Positions 45,293-56,507 of a DNA stretch of 64,000 nt are shown here, in pieces. The first letter of the stretch is position 1, and each line of letters opens with the position of its first letter. Where the stretch lies: contig JAFVIB010000007.1 of NCBI GenBank assembly GCA_017474235.1, positions 1 through 64,000 on the forward strand, given 5' to 3'. A model generated the notes under the pieces. That model did not search any database, was not told the origin of the DNA, and saw nothing but the letters and a program-made list of their open reading frames with translations. The DNA is from Alistipes sp. (GTDB lineage: Bacteria; Bacteroidota; Bacteroidia; Bacteroidales; Rikenellaceae). The translations under genes were made by a program, and so were the position numbers.

Positions 45293-48200
45293 ATGGATTT
45301 AAAATATTTTAACCGACTCAACAGATGGATTGGCTGGGCAGTATTTGCCATAGCAGCCGTTGTCTATCTGGTTACATTAGAGCCATCCTCAAGTCTTTGG
45401 GATTGCTCCGAGTTTGTTGCCACCTCATACAAGTTAGAGGTTGGTCACCCTCCTGGAGCCCCACTCTTTATGCTGCAGGCTCGTATCGCTACCCTATTTG
45501 CACCATCTACACACTATGTACCGCATATGGTCAATGGAATGAATGCATTAGCAAGTGCCTTCTGTATTCTGTTCCTCTTTTGGACCATCACTCATATCGC
45601 CCGCCGTCTATTTACCCGCACAGGCGAGGCTCTTACTGCGGGTAAGGGTTACGCAGTGCTTGGTGCAGGCGTTATAGGCGCATTGGCTTATACATTTACC
45701 GATACCTTTTGGTTTTCGGCAGTTGAGGGTGAGGTCTATGCCCTCTCGTCAATGTTCACAGCCCTTGTTGTGTGGCTTATGCTCCGTTGGGAGGAGGAGG
45801 CTGACGATACCCACGCTATGCGTTGGATAATCCTTATTGCCTACCTTATGGGTCTGAGTATCGGTGTGCATATCCTCAACCTGCTCACAATTCCCGCTTT
45901 GGTATTTATCTACTACTTCCGCAAGAGTAGTAAGGTGACTTGGAAAGGTCTCTGCATAGCTACCCTTGCCGCAGGTGCTATACTGCTTGTTATCAACGGC
46001 ATAATCATCCCTTATACTGTATATTTGGGTATGTTGGTCGATATATGGTTTGTAAACTCACTCGGACTGCCTGTAAATAGTGGCATTGTATGCTTTGTGC
46101 TGCTGATGTTTGCCGGTTTGGGTTATGCAATATACTATACACACAAGCGCGGTGCGAGGATTTGGAATCTTATTGCGGTCTGCGTAACGATGATTATGCT
46201 AGGCTTCTCGTCGTATGCTTCGGTTACCATTCGTGCAATGGTCAATCCGCCGATGAACTCAAACAATCCGAATAATCCGGCAGCCCTGCTCTCGGTACTC
46301 AACCGCGACCAATATGGCAATCGCCCACTTATCTACGGAGCATCATACGCAGCACCTATTGAGAGCTATACCGAGAAGGAGTTGTATAACTACAACCCTG
46401 CCACAGAGAGCTACGACAAGATGACCACTGTCGATAGTTATATCTATCCAGACAAGTTTATGCACCTCTTCCCTCGTATGTGGAACTACCTGAAGAAGGA
46501 GCACGACTACAAGCCGTGGGCAGCCTATCGCACAAAGGAGGAGATTGCCCGCAATGAGAATGGCGAGATTATCCGCGACGAGACGGGTCGTCCTGTGCGT
46601 CAGACAGTTATGGACTACGGCAAGGCTGTGCGCTACTACGACGGTTATGAGACAAAGACTATCGTTGAGCCGACATTTATGGAGAATCTTCACTACTTCT
46701 TCTCCTATCAGCTCAACTATATGTATTGGCGATATTTCCTTTGGAACTTTGTAGGTCGTCAAGATGACATACAGGCAGAGGGAATAACCCTCACACACGG
46801 CAATTGGCTCTCGGGCATCGACTTTATTGACGAGCTCTACCTCGGTCCGCAGGATAATCTGCCGGCGGAGATGGAGAACAACCGCGCCCGAAATACCTAC
46901 TATTTCCTGCCGTTTATCCTCGGTCTTATCGGTCTTATTTACCAGCTCAACCGAGATAAGCGCGGCTTTACGGTCGTTATGTGGCTCTTTATAATGATGG
47001 GTATCGCCCTTGTGGTCTATTTCAACTCCTCCCCGGGAGAGGTGCGTGAGCGTGACTATGTATATGCAGGCTCATTCTACGCCTTCTCGATATGGATAGG
47101 TCTCGGAGTGCTTGCCCTCTACGATGGTCTGTGCAGATTGTTGAAAAGCAGAGAGCGCAGTGCAGCTATTGCAGCCACAGTTATTGCAGCTGTTGTTCCA
47201 GGCATACTCTGCGCAGAGAATTGGGACGACCACGACCGCTCTAATCGCACTTGGGCGCGTGACTCGGGACACAACTACCTCAACAGCATTGTCGAGGTCG
47301 ATGGCGTAAGCCCGATAATTGTCAATTACGGAGATAACGACACCTTCCCTGTATGGTTTGCTCAGGAGGTGGATGGCGTGCGTACCGATGTTCGCATTAT
47401 GAACAGCTCTTACCTTGATGGCGAGTGGTATGTAGATGAGATGAAGTGCAAGGCAAATGATGCTGACGGTATTCCATTCTCTCTGCCTCGCGAGAAATAT
47501 ACATTCCGTAACGATTGGATTCCTGTTATCGACCAGCTCGAGCGTCCTGTTGATGCAAAGGAGGTTATGGAGTTTATCCGCAGCAACGACAAGCGTACGA
47601 TGTACGATATTGGTATGGAGGAGCCTGTAGATTACATCCCTACAAAGCGTATTGCCCTGCCGGTAGATAAGGATGCGGCTATAGCATCAGGAATTGTCAA
47701 GGAGTCTGACCGTGACCTTATGGTAGATACGGTATATATCGAGCTTAAGAAGAGTTCACTTTCACGCTCGGAGTTGATGCTGCTCGATATGTTTGCCAAT
47801 TTTGATTGGAAGCGACCTATCTACTTCACACAGGCATATATGCTCAACAACTTCTCACTTGTTGATTATCTGCAATTTGACGGCTACGCATACCGTTTTG
47901 TGCCAATTCTGACACCACTCAAGGATAGTTGGGAGGTAGGTCGCGTAGATGCAGATTATGCCTACGATGTGTTGATGAATAAGACAAAGCACGGCGGAGT
48001 ATCAAACCCTGATGTCTATGTCGATTCGTTTATGCACCACAATATTATGGTTGCCCGCACCCGTGAGGCTTTTGCAAGAGTTGCAAAGCAGTATATTATG
48101 CAGGAGGAGTATGCCCGCGCAGAGGAGCTGCTCGACAGAGGCTTGGAGGTGCTTCCTGTAAATCAGATTCGATTTACTATGGAGAATACCTATCCATTCT

Positions 48201-48496
48201 TGGAGGGTTACTACTCTATCGGTGCTGATGAAAAGGGCGATAATCTGCTTATGGCATACGCAGATACGCTGATAAGCTATATCGAGTACTACTTACAATT
48301 TGAAGGCTTCTACGGCGACCTTGTGACCGATATTATCGACGAGAAGCTCGGCGAACTTTCGGAGCTCTACTACCTTGCCGGCATTGCCGACCGTAAGGAG
48401 GTTGTCCGCAGTTTCAACGAGTACTACAAAGATTCATTCGGGCTTACAGATGAGGAGCTTATGAACCCTGATGCAGATAATAATAACACTAAATAG
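45293..48496 (+). CDS. DUF2723 (TMEM260-like) polytopic membrane protein
   Basis: 1067 aa, a large envelope protein near-universal in Bacteroidota. The N-terminal two thirds has about 11-12 membrane helices with the family signature [27 protein letters not shown] (given in two parts by position 31-57). The C-terminal third (from about 640) is soluble with a short helical TPR-like part ([16 protein letters not shown]). Its fold and animal homologue TMEM260, an O-mannosyltransferase, suggest a lipid-linked-sugar glycosyltransferase, but the bacterial function is not settled. Transcribed with cysS. Confidence 0.85.
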   Translation: MDLKYFNRLNRWIGWAVFAIAAVVYLVTLEPSSSLWDCSEFVATSYKLEVGHPPGAPLFMLQARIATLFAPSTHYVPHMVNGMNALASAFCILFLFWTITHIARRLFTRTGEALTAGKGYAVLGAGVIGALAYTFTDTFWFSAVEGEVYALSSMFTALVVWLMLRWEEEADDTHAMRWIILIAYLMGLSIGVHILNLLTIPALVFIYYFRKSSKVTWKGLCIATLAAGAILLVINGIIIPYTVYLGMLVDIWFVNSLGLPVNSGIVCFVLLMFAGLGYAIYYTHKRGARIWNLIAVCVTMIMLGFSSYASVTIRAMVNPPMNSNNPNNPAALLSVLNRDQYGNRPLIYGASYAAPIESYTEKELYNYNPATESYDKMTTVDSYIYPDKFMHLFPRMWNYLKKEHDYKPWAAYRTKEEIARNENGEIIRDETGRPVRQTVMDYGKAVRYYDGYETKTIVEPTFMENLHYFFSYQLNYMYWRYFLWNFVGRQDDIQAEGITLTHGNWLSGIDFIDELYLGPQDNLPAEMENNRARNTYYFLPFILGLIGLIYQLNRDKRGFTVVMWLFIMMGIALVVYFNSSPGEVRERDYVYAGSFYAFSIWIGLGVLALYDGLCRLLKSRERSAAIAATVIAAVVPGILCAENWDDHDRSNRTWARDSGHNYLNSIVEVDGVSPIIVNYGDNDTFPVWFAQEVDGVRTDVRIMNSSYLDGEWYVDEMKCKANDADGIPFSLPREKYTFRNDWIPVIDQLERPVDAKEVMEFIRSNDKRTMYDIGMEEPVDYIPTKRIALPVDKDAAIASGIVKESDRDLMVDTVYIELKKSSLSRSELMLLDMFANFDWKRPIYFTQAYMLNNFSLVDYLQFDGYAYRFVPILTPLKDSWEVGRVDADYAYDVLMNKTKHGGVSNPDVYVDSFMHHNIMVARTREAFARVAKQYIMQEEYARAEELLDRGLEVLPVNQIRFTMENTYPFLEGYYSIGADEKGDNLLMAYADTLISYIEYYLQFEGFYGDLVTDIIDEKLGELSELYYLAGIADRKEVVRSFNEYYKDSFGLTDEELMNPDADNNNTK

Positions 48497-48498
48497 AT

Positions 48499-49971
48499 AT
48501 GAAACCAACACTTACACTCTACAACACCCTTACCCGTCGTAAGGAGGAGTTTGAGACAATACATCCTAATCGCGTAGGTATGTATGTCTGCGGTCCGACA
48601 GTATATGGCGATCCGCACTTGGGTCATACCCGTCCGGCAATTACATTCGATTTGCTCTTCCGCTACCTTCAAGCAGAGGGCTATAAGGTGCGCTATGTAC
48701 GCAATATTACCGATGTGGGTCACCTTGAGCACGACGCTGACGAGGGCGAGGATAAGATTGCAAAGAAGGCTCGCCTTGAGCAGCTTGAGCCTATGGAGGT
48801 TGCCCACTACTACACAGAGCGTTACCACAAGTATATGGAGATGATGGGTGTACTCTCGCCATCTATCGAGCCACACGCATCGGGTCATATTATGGAGCAG
48901 ATTGACTTTGTTCAGAAGATTCTTGATGCTGGTTTTGCCTATGTATCAAACGGCTCGGTATATTTCGATGTAGAGAAGTACAACGCTGCCCACCACTATG
49001 GCTGCCTGTCGGGTCGAAATCTTGATGATATTGTTACCGACACCCGAACATTAGACGGTCAGTCGGATAAGCAGCACTCATTTGACTTTGCACTTTGGAA
49101 GAAGGCGTCGCCTGAGCATATTATGCGCTGGAAGTCCCCTTGGAGCGACGGTTTCCCTGGTTGGCATATGGAGTGTTCGGCTATGAGTACAAAGTACCTC
49201 GGCGAGAAGTTTGATATCCACGGTGGCGGTATGGACCTTATGTTCCCACACCACGAGTGCGAGATTGCACAATCGACAGCAGCCCTCGGTCACGACTCGG
49301 CTCGCTATTGGGTACACAACAATATGATTACAATCAACGGCAAGAAGATGGGTAAGAGTTACAACAACTTTATTACCCTCGAGCAGATGTTCAACGGTCA
49401 GCACGATGCCCTTGAGCAGGCTTATAGCCCGATGACAGTTCGCTTCTTCATCCTTCAGGCACACTACCGCTCAACTCTCGACTTCTCAAATGAGGCTCTC
49501 AAGGCTGCCGAGAAGGGTCTTGACCGACTGATGAAGGGTATTGAGGCACTTGGTAAGGCAAAGCCGTCAGCTACCACATCTTTCAACGCAGCAGAGCTTG
49601 CAGAGCGTTGCGAGGCAGCTATGGCAGACGATCTAAACTCTCCAATGGTAATCTCTGCGCTGTTTGACTATGTAAAGATATTCAACTCTCTTGCCGACGG
49701 CAGCCACACTGCAACTGCCGAGGATTTGCAGAGCCTTAAGGCAACTGTAAACCGCTGGGTATTCGACATTCTCGGTCTGAAAGACGAGAAGGCTGCAACA
49801 TCAGGTGGCAAGGATATGGTCACTCCACTTGTAGAGATGTTGCTCAATATGCGTCTTGAGGCTAAGGCTGCAAAGAATTGGGCTCTGTCAGACCAGATTC
49901 GCGATAACCTTACCGCTATCGGCATCCGAGTTAAAGACCGCAAAGACGGCTTCGATTGGGAGATAGAGTAA
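48499..49971 (+). CDS. cysS: cysteinyl-tRNA synthetase
   Basis: 490 aa class I synthetase. HIGH-type motif HLGH in [14 protein letters not shown] (about 33-46), KMSKS-type motif KKMGKS near 277, zinc-site residues including MECSAMS and HHECEIAQS. Normal length. 2 nt after the DUF2723 stop; terminator follows. Confidence 0.96.
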   Translation: MKPTLTLYNTLTRRKEEFETIHPNRVGMYVCGPTVYGDPHLGHTRPAITFDLLFRYLQAEGYKVRYVRNITDVGHLEHDADEGEDKIAKKARLEQLEPMEVAHYYTERYHKYMEMMGVLSPSIEPHASGHIMEQIDFVQKILDAGFAYVSNGSVYFDVEKYNAAHHYGCLSGRNLDDIVTDTRTLDGQSDKQHSFDFALWKKASPEHIMRWKSPWSDGFPGWHMECSAMSTKYLGEKFDIHGGGMDLMFPHHECEIAQSTAALGHDSARYWVHNNMITINGKKMGKSYNNFITLEQMFNGQHDALEQAYSPMTVRFFILQAHYRSTLDFSNEALKAAEKGLDRLMKGIEALGKAKPSATTSFNAAELAERCEAAMADDLNSPMVISALFDYVKIFNSLADGSHTATAEDLQSLKATVNRWVFDILGLKDEKAATSGGKDMVTPLVEMLLNMRLEAKAAKNWALSDQIRDNLTAIGIRVKDRKDGFDWEIE

Positions 49972-49995
49972 CAAAAAATAGCAACTATTCTTCAC

Positions 49996-50032
49996 AACCG
50001 ACTTTGGCTTTCAAACCACAGTCGGTTTTTTC
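49996..50032 (+). terminator. terminator after cysS
   Basis: AACCGACT (49996-50003) with AGTCGGTT (50020-50027), then TTTTTTCG. Confidence 0.8.
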
Positions 50033-50076
50033 GTTATAATCTATAATAAAAACTATGTTTTTAACAGAAAAAGTCG

Positions 50077-50084
50077 TATCTTTG
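50077..50084 (+). promoter_or_regulatory. -7 element of the TonB receptor gene
   Basis: TATCTTTG fits TAnnTTTG; only a T-run lies at -33. Start near 50091, before the chosen ATG at 50123. Confidence 0.55.
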
Positions 50085-50122
50085 CGCTGTAAAGACAATT
50101 TCTAATTTTTAAACAATTGCTT

Positions 50123-52822
50123 ATGAAGAAACTTTTACTTCTGATGTGCGGTCTTTTCATTGGTTTTGTTGCCAATGCTCAGACCATCGTATCGGGTACA
50201 GTTGTCGATGAGGCAGGTGCTCCAGTTATCGGTGCATCCGTATTTGTTCCCGAAACAACTATGGGTACAAGCACCGATGTAGATGGAACATTCTCATTCT
50301 CGGTACGCGGTACTGCGAAGCAGGTTCAGATTACCTGCATCAACTACAGAACAGAGACTATCGAGGCAAACATCACCGGTGCTAAGTACGACTTGGGTAC
50401 TATCACACTGGTTGCCGAGGCTCTGACTTTGGAGGATATCGTGATTACACAGTCTGTAGCTGTGTCACGCAAGACTCCGGTTGCTGTATCAACAATCTCA
50501 CTCGACGAAATCGAGTTCAAGATTGGCGGTATGGAGTTCCCTGAGGTACTCAAATCTACTCCGGGTGTTTACGCTACTAAGGATGGTGGTGGCTTTGGAG
50601 ACTCTAAGATCAACATGCGTGGTTTTAAGAGTGCCAATGTTGCTGTTATGATCAACGGTGTGCCTGTAAACGATATGGAGTGGGGTGGCGTCTATTGGTC
50701 AAACTGGGCAGGTCTCTCTGATGTAACCCGCTCAATGCAGACTCAGCGCGGTATGGGTGCTTCTAAGGTATCTTCTCCAACTGTCGGTGGTACAATCAAC
50801 ATCGTTACAAACTCTATCGATGCTAAGCAGGGCGGAACAGCCTCTTATGGTATTGGTAATGACGGTGCAAACACAATGTCATTCAGCCTCTCTACAGGTC
50901 TTTCAAAGAGTGGTTGGGCTATGAGCGTATTGTTTGCAAAGCGTTGGGGTGACGGCTATATCCAGGGTACAGGCTATGAGGCTTACAACTGGTTTGCAAA
51001 CATCTCAAAGCGTATCAACTCAAAGCATCAGCTCTCACTCACCGCATTCGGTGCTCCACAGACTCACAACCAGCGTAAGCCACTCTATGCAGGTCTTTCA
51101 ATTCAGGAGTGGGATAAGGTTGCAAAGTGGATGGGCGAGGAGAACAAGTATCGCTACAACGCTATCTATGGTTTTGACAACAATGGCAAGGAGCGTTCTT
51201 CTATGGTAAACCACTACCACAAGCCACAGATTTCGCTCAACCACCAGTGGCAGATTGACCACAAGTCATCACTCTCAACAGCACTCTATGTATCTATCGG
51301 TCGTGGTTATGGTTACTCTGGTCAGGGTCGTACTTCTGCTTGGCGTGCTAAGTGGAACGGCTCTTCAAACGGTACTCTGCTTACAGACTATCGTAAGGCT
51401 GACGGAACTTTTGACTACGGTAAGATTCAGGACGAGAATGCTGCAAGTGCAACAGGTTCAAATATGGTAATGTCGAAGTCTGTAAACGACCATATGTGGT
51501 ACGGTCTGCTCTCAACATATACCAACGAGTTGCTCCCAGGTTTGGAGCTCTCTGCCGGTGTTGATGCTCGTTACTATGTAGGTACACACACCAACGAGAT
51601 TATCGACCTCTATGGTGGTCAGTACTTTATCGACGACGCCGACCGTAAGAATGTAAAGGTTGAGAACAATGCAGCTGCGGCTGATCCAAGCTGGGTAAAC
51701 GAGAAGCTCACTGTTGGTGATATTGTATATCGTGACTATGACGGTCATGTTCACCAGGAGGGTGTATTTGCACAGTTGGAGTACACAAAGAACCGTCTGA
51801 ATGCATTTGTTTCAGGTTCATTCTCAAATACAGGTTACTGGCGTGTTGACCGCTTCTACTATGATGCTGCACACCAGCGTTCAGAGACTATCAACTTCCT
51901 CGGTTTCACTGCAAAGGGTGGTGTAAACTACAATGTTTCAAAGATCTCTAACTTCTTCCTCAACTTGGGTTATATCTCTCGTGCTCCATTCTTCTCTGGT
52001 GGTGCATTCTTGCAGTCAACAACCAGCCATATGACTAACCCTGACGCAGTAAACGAGAAGGTTGCATCAGTTGAGCTCGGTTACGGTCTTCGTTCACAGA
52101 AGCTCGCTATCAATGTGAATGCATACTACACACTGTGGATGGATAAGTCTGATGTTCGTTCAAAGTTGATGTCAAATGGCGACTATGCTCGTGTAAATAT
52201 GACAGGTGTAGATGCTCGTCACGCAGGTATCGAGGTTGACTTGCGTTACAAGCCGGCTCCATGGGTAAATATTACCGGTATGATCTCTTGGGGTGACTGG
52301 GTATGGTCAAGCGACACTCGTGGTTATATCTACGACTCACAGGGTCAGCCTATGACTTCGAAGCTCGACGGTACTGTTGCTTCAGGTATCATGGCTGATG
52401 ACCACGCTTGGATTGAGCTTAAGCAGAAGGGTATCCATGTAGCAGGTTCTGCACAGACTACTGCTGCTGTAGGTGTTGATTTCTTCCCATTGAAGGGTCT
52501 TCGCGTAAGTGCAGATTGGAACCTCTATGGTCGTAACTTCGCTGACTTCTACCTCGGTTCAAACCTTGTAACAAACACTGCTGTAACTGTAAACGACCCT
52601 TGGCAGATTCCAGTAGGTCACCAGCTTGACCTCTCTGCAAGCTACTCATTCAAGATGGGTAAGGTTCGTGCAACTCTCTATGGTAATGTAAATAACTTGT
52701 ATGACTACAACTACATTATGGATGCTCAGTGCGCAACTGACGCTAAGGGCTGGCAGGACTGCTACGCTGTAATGTACTCATTCGGTCGTACATACACACT
52801 CCGTCTTAAAATTAATTTCTAA
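50123..52822 (+). CDS. TonB-dependent receptor with carboxypeptidase-like N-domain, no SusD partner
   Basis: 899 aa from ATG 50123 (a TTG two codons earlier is not preferred). Signal peptide to about residue 19 (VANAQ), regulatory beta-sandwich domain (about 22-95), plug (about 110-225) and barrel ending in F (LRLKINF). It lacks the DEVVVVGYG SusC mark and is followed, 12 nt on, by a lipoprotein instead of susD, so it is a CirA/FecA-style receptor with a specific lipoprotein partner. Ligand not predictable. Confidence 0.88.
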   Translation: MKKLLLLMCGLFIGFVANAQTIVSGTVVDEAGAPVIGASVFVPETTMGTSTDVDGTFSFSVRGTAKQVQITCINYRTETIEANITGAKYDLGTITLVAEALTLEDIVITQSVAVSRKTPVAVSTISLDEIEFKIGGMEFPEVLKSTPGVYATKDGGGFGDSKINMRGFKSANVAVMINGVPVNDMEWGGVYWSNWAGLSDVTRSMQTQRGMGASKVSSPTVGGTINIVTNSIDAKQGGTASYGIGNDGANTMSFSLSTGLSKSGWAMSVLFAKRWGDGYIQGTGYEAYNWFANISKRINSKHQLSLTAFGAPQTHNQRKPLYAGLSIQEWDKVAKWMGEENKYRYNAIYGFDNNGKERSSMVNHYHKPQISLNHQWQIDHKSSLSTALYVSIGRGYGYSGQGRTSAWRAKWNGSSNGTLLTDYRKADGTFDYGKIQDENAASATGSNMVMSKSVNDHMWYGLLSTYTNELLPGLELSAGVDARYYVGTHTNEIIDLYGGQYFIDDADRKNVKVENNAAAADPSWVNEKLTVGDIVYRDYDGHVHQEGVFAQLEYTKNRLNAFVSGSFSNTGYWRVDRFYYDAAHQRSETINFLGFTAKGGVNYNVSKISNFFLNLGYISRAPFFSGGAFLQSTTSHMTNPDAVNEKVASVELGYGLRSQKLAINVNAYYTLWMDKSDVRSKLMSNGDYARVNMTGVDARHAGIEVDLRYKPAPWVNITGMISWGDWVWSSDTRGYIYDSQGQPMTSKLDGTVASGIMADDHAWIELKQKGIHVAGSAQTTAAVGVDFFPLKGLRVSADWNLYGRNFADFYLGSNLVTNTAVTVNDPWQIPVGHQLDLSASYSFKMGKVRATLYGNVNNLYDYNYIMDAQCATDAKGWQDCYAVMYSFGRTYTLRLKINF

Positions 52823-52834
52823 AGAACTACAGCT

Positions 52835-55312
52835 ATGAATAAGAATATTATCAAAAGTATTTTGTCTGCCACTGCCGTAGCTCTTATGTGCTGGGGTTGT
52901 GAGACCAACTATTACAACGAGAACTATCTTGATGACTACGAGAACAATGGCGAGATTGTCGATGTTCACACCGTAGATCTCACTTTGGATAAGGATCACT
53001 ACTCGGCTATCTCAAAGAATAGCACCAACAAATCTATCGCAGAGGCTGCCGGTGAGGATGCTGTAGCAGCTCTGTCAGCTGTTGCTAAGAATCAGTATTT
53101 TGCCTCTGCAGATGATGCAGCGACATATATCCCTGCATACTTATCGCAACTCTACCCTACATTCGACAATGGTTCTGTGGCTATGGTAACATATACCGCA
53201 GCTGTAAATGTACCTGAGAATGTACAGAAGCTCAACGCAGCTACAACTTTCGACTTTAAGGATAAGAACTATCAGGCAGTTTGGGGCAATGAGAAGCGTT
53301 ATGCCGCTGCATTTACCCCTGCAACTGTAGGTAGCCTTACACAGTTTATCCCAACCGAGGGTCTTGAGGCTGGCGACTATGTATTTGTAACTTACGACTA
53401 CTCTGAGGCAGAGCCTGATTTCGAGGCTGAGGAGGAGGCTGTAAAGGAGGCAAACAAGCCTGTTATCACCTTCCCGGGCGCAGGTAAGTATCTCTTCGTA
53501 GCAAATGTAGGTGGTGTTGATTACGCCGCTACTCCACTTGGTGCAGATAAGAGCTACGGTTACCTTGGTCGTACAGAGGTTACTATCGCTGCTGATCAGA
53601 TTGCTGCAAACGACACTACCAACGCTCTTGCTTGGACAGTTGCCGCTATGGACGGAGGTTACTCTATCTGCGGTGCTGATGGTCGCTTTATCTATATGAA
53701 GGGTACTTACAACTCTTTCAACCTCTCAAAGGAGGTTGGCGCAGAGGGTTATGCTTATACCTTCACACCTAATGAGGATGGTACTTTCGCTATCGTAAAT
53801 GCGACAATGAACAAGTCATTGCAGCTCGATACTCAGTACAACACTTGGGGTGCTTACCCTGATATCCGTGGTGCTGTGCCTGCTGTATATGTACTCAACG
53901 ATGCCGGTACTGCTTATGTAAATGTAGCGACACTCTCTGCCGGCAATGAGCCTGCTTATGTTAAGGTATCTAAGTTCGAGGGCGCAGGTAAGTATATCAT
54001 CGCAGCTTCTGACGAGAACGGTTTCTACCCTGCTCTACCTGTTGCTGCTGATAAGACATACGGCTACCTCAACCCAGGTACAGTAACTGTTAAGGGTGGC
54101 GTAATCGTTGATGATGAGGATGCAGCAGCTGTTGTTTGGACAGTTGAGGCTACTGCAAATGCTAACGAGTATACACTCAAGGGTGCAGATGGCAGATACC
54201 ACTATATGAAGGGTACTTACAACTCTTTCAATGTATCTGCTGACCTCGGCACAGAGGGCTATGGCTATACTTTCGCAGTAAATGCAGACGGCACATTCAC
54301 TATTACTAATGCTACAACAAACAAGTGGTTGCAGTATGACACTCAGTACAACTCTTATGGTGCTTATAACACTCAGAAGGGTCTTCTCCCATCACTCTAC
54401 AAGCACAATGGCGTTGTTACCGAGGAGCCTACTATCAAGCCAAAAGTTGATAGCAAGAAGGTTTATGTACTCTATAAGTGGAACGGCAGCTCATTTGAGA
54501 AGGATAACAATGTTCTTACACTCCAGCCTGCAGACTACGCAGAGATGGGTCAGGGTAAGTACAACAACTTCACAAGCCCTGCACAGGATAACTACCTGCC
54601 ACTCTTCCTTGCTCAGAAGTACCCTTATGCACTTGAGGGTGACGAGGTTTATGTAGGCTTCCGTTGCTATGCAGGTGGTGCTACCAACTTCGCTGTTGAC
54701 CACTATACATTTGGTACAGAGTGGAGCAAGGTTAGCTACTTCGAGACTAAGACCGACCAATTCCGTAAGGCTGAGGGCGTATGGAATATCGACCGTACAC
54801 TCGAGCTCAACTTCCCTAACGGCGACGCAGGTGCAAAGGCATTCTACCAGTACTGCGTAAACTGGGTATATGATAACAAGGATGTTGCTCTGGGCGCACC
54901 TGCTCGTGATAATGCAGGCGTAATCGTAGCTACCGACATCGTTACAATCTCAGGTGCAAAGCCAACAGGCGACTATTGGGTATCTAACTACGGTAACAAC
55001 GAGTTCTATACAGGTGCATCTGCATACTATGGCAATATGGACTGGCGTGTATCTGCCGTTAAGGGTGGCTTTACCGCAGCAGGTATGGGCGACCTTACAG
55101 ACGACCAAATTACTGCAAAGCTCAAGGAGCACACTGCAGAGGTATTCGCAGCCGTTTTGGGCTATGCATATCCTACAATGACTCCGGAGGAGTATAAGAA
55201 GGTTGTTATCAACTTCTACGCATACGGTCCTAACGCTACCTACACTTGCGCATTCGCAGTAACAGGTACAGGTACATTCGAGTATGTAGCAGACTCTATG
55301 GCAGAGCTTTAG
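52835..55312 (+). CDS. large lipoprotein with internal duplication, receptor partner
   Basis: 825 aa. Lipobox C22 (CWGCETNYY). Two homologous modules of about 130 residues, 214-345 and 383-515, share GAGKY, YGYL, GADGR, the identical stretch MKGTYNSFN, EGY-YTF, DGTF-I-NAT-NK and DTQYN. They look like all-beta binding modules. Flanking parts (about 45-190 and 535-640) resemble each other in pattern (AKNQYFASADDAATYIPAYL versus PAQDNYLPLFLAQKYPYAL), suggesting a larger repeat. No catalytic motif. Probably surface-exposed and works with the TonB receptor; function unknown. Confidence 0.75.
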   Translation: MNKNIIKSILSATAVALMCWGCETNYYNENYLDDYENNGEIVDVHTVDLTLDKDHYSAISKNSTNKSIAEAAGEDAVAALSAVAKNQYFASADDAATYIPAYLSQLYPTFDNGSVAMVTYTAAVNVPENVQKLNAATTFDFKDKNYQAVWGNEKRYAAAFTPATVGSLTQFIPTEGLEAGDYVFVTYDYSEAEPDFEAEEEAVKEANKPVITFPGAGKYLFVANVGGVDYAATPLGADKSYGYLGRTEVTIAADQIAANDTTNALAWTVAAMDGGYSICGADGRFIYMKGTYNSFNLSKEVGAEGYAYTFTPNEDGTFAIVNATMNKSLQLDTQYNTWGAYPDIRGAVPAVYVLNDAGTAYVNVATLSAGNEPAYVKVSKFEGAGKYIIAASDENGFYPALPVAADKTYGYLNPGTVTVKGGVIVDDEDAAAVVWTVEATANANEYTLKGADGRYHYMKGTYNSFNVSADLGTEGYGYTFAVNADGTFTITNATTNKWLQYDTQYNSYGAYNTQKGLLPSLYKHNGVVTEEPTIKPKVDSKKVYVLYKWNGSSFEKDNNVLTLQPADYAEMGQGKYNNFTSPAQDNYLPLFLAQKYPYALEGDEVYVGFRCYAGGATNFAVDHYTFGTEWSKVSYFETKTDQFRKAEGVWNIDRTLELNFPNGDAGAKAFYQYCVNWVYDNKDVALGAPARDNAGVIVATDIVTISGAKPTGDYWVSNYGNNEFYTGASAYYGNMDWRVSAVKGGFTAAGMGDLTDDQITAKLKEHTAEVFAAVLGYAYPTMTPEEYKKVVINFYAYGPNATYTCAFAVTGTGTFEYVADSMAEL

Positions 55313-55327
55313 TAGTCTTGTATCCGC

Positions 55328-55374
55328 AAAAAGCAAGGGTGACTTTTATCTAAAGTCGCTCTTGCTTTTTTGTT
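55328..55374 (+). terminator. terminator after the receptor-lipoprotein operon
   Basis: AAAAAGCAAG (55328-55337) with CTTGCTTTTT (55361-55370), inner GACTTT/AAAGTC, then TTGTTA. Confidence 0.85.
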
Positions 55375-55412
55375 AGGATTACACCAACAGCACTACGCTC
55401 ATTCCTTGCAAC

Positions 55413-55542
55413 AATTTGTCGTTAGAAGGGCGTAGATGCAACGCTCGGCAAAAAAATGCTGACGATGGATAGTACTAAAGCGTACAGCCATTGTCAGCAT
55501 TTTTTGTTAGCGGAAACAGGTATGCCCTTATAACGACAAATT
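55413..55542 (+). repeat. folded intergenic repeat, family R2, copy C
   Basis: Outer stem AATTTGTCGTTA (55413-55424) with TAACGACAAATT (55531-55542), perfect 12 bp, continued by AAGGGCGTA/TATGCCCTT. Core ACGCTCGG (55441) to TTAGCGG (55513), copy-specific stem AAAAAATGCTGAC/GTCAGCATTTTTT. The right arm contains the stop and last five codons of the minus-strand lytic transglycosylase gene. Confidence 0.65.
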
Positions 55543-56226
55543 ACAGTAGTTTGTATATCTATTTAATACCTTATTCGTATACGCCACAGTAATATGAGGC
55601 TCCTTAAATCGACCATATAGAACGGCTTCGTGGTTATAGAACTCCTCCTCGGAGAGGAGCAGCATATACTCACGGACGGCGGTCCAATCGTCTTTAGGTT
55701 CATCGTAATACTCTGCGAGGTTTCGCGCATCTGTAACTCTTGATGCTCCGCAATTGTAGCTTGCAATAGTAAAGGCTGCACGGTCGTAATCAGAGATGGT
55801 TTTGGGGAGGCGTAGTTGCTTTTGCATCGACTTATAGAGTCGGCAGGCGACATCTATATTTATTGCAGGGTCGAGCAACTCCTCTTCCATAACATCCCAA
55901 TGCTTTGCGATGTGTGGCATAACCTGCATAAGCCCCACAGCACCACGCGGAGAGCGAGCCTGAGCATTAAATCGGGACTCGCAATAGGCTATGGCAGACA
56001 TCAGTCGCCAATCTATATGGTGACGACGGCATACACGACGAAAAATATCATCATAGGGCGAAATCTGATACTCTCCCTCTGCCAACAGAGCCTCAGGCTC
56101 CATATCGACAACATTAAAGCCCCGCCTTGTCAGAGGAACGACAGCGAGTATAAGTAGCACAACCGCCATCGCCACAAGGTGGTGATACTTTTTTAGAAAA
56201 CTCTTTATTTTTTGGATATCTATCAT
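55528..56226 (-). CDS. membrane-anchored lytic transglycosylase (SLT domain)
   Basis: 232 aa. N-terminal membrane anchor (about 15-33), then a goose-lysozyme/SLT-type domain with catalytic Glu in AYCESRFN, SPRGAVGLMQVMP and ASYNCG. Resembles the catalytic domain of MltF without the solute-binding domain. Cleaves peptidoglycan glycan strands to 1,6-anhydro ends. The C-terminal codons (CNLSL) are encoded within the stem arm of R2 copy C. Confidence 0.9.
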   Translation of the reverse strand: MIDIQKIKSFLKKYHHLVAMAVVLLILAVVPLTRRGFNVVDMEPEALLAEGEYQISPYDDIFRRVCRRHHIDWRLMSAIAYCESRFNAQARSPRGAVGLMQVMPHIAKHWDVMEEELLDPAINIDVACRLYKSMQKQLRLPKTISDYDRAAFTIASYNCGASRVTDARNLAEYYDEPKDDWTAVREYMLLLSEEEFYNHEAVLYGRFKEPHITVAYTNKVLNRYTNYCNLSL

Positions 56227-56274
56227 TATTACTCTTTAAGGTTTTAGTCTCTACCTCCTACATTTTGAATTTTA

Positions 56275-56372
56275 GGAGTGTTTTTACCTCGCTCGGCGTT
56301 TTTCGAGGCGATGAGCTGTACTTGCGGTACTGCCCATTGGCGAGAAAAAGGTTAGCGGCAGCAAAAACCTCA
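56275..56372 (+). repeat. folded intergenic repeat, family R2, copy D
   Basis: Core CGCTCGG (56290) to TTAGCGG (56358). Outer stem GAG-GTTTTT (56276-56285) with AAAAACCTC (56363-56371). Inner copy-specific stem TTTTTCG with CGAGAAAAA. Preceded at 56262-56274 by ATTTTGAATTTTA, which is repeated before copy E. Tandem with E in the same orientation. Confidence 0.6.
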
Positions 56373-56382
56373 CTTCTCCACA

Positions 56383-56507
56383 ATTTTGAATTTTAGGTGT
56401 GTTTTTACCACGCTCGGCTCGATTGGAGCCGATGGGCTGTACTACTTGTACTGCCCATTGGTGACATATCGAGTTAGCGGCAGTAAAAACCTCATAAAAT
56501 TCAAAAT
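56383..56507 (+). repeat. folded intergenic repeat, family R2, copy E
   Basis: Outer stem ATTTTGAATTTTA (56383-56395) with TAAAATTCAAAAT (56495-56507), perfect 13 bp, plus GTTTTTAC/GTAAAAAC. Core CGCTCGG (56411) to TTAGCGG (56480), copy-specific stem CTCGAT/ATCGAG. The right arm ends at the stop codon of the porin gene. Confidence 0.65.
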
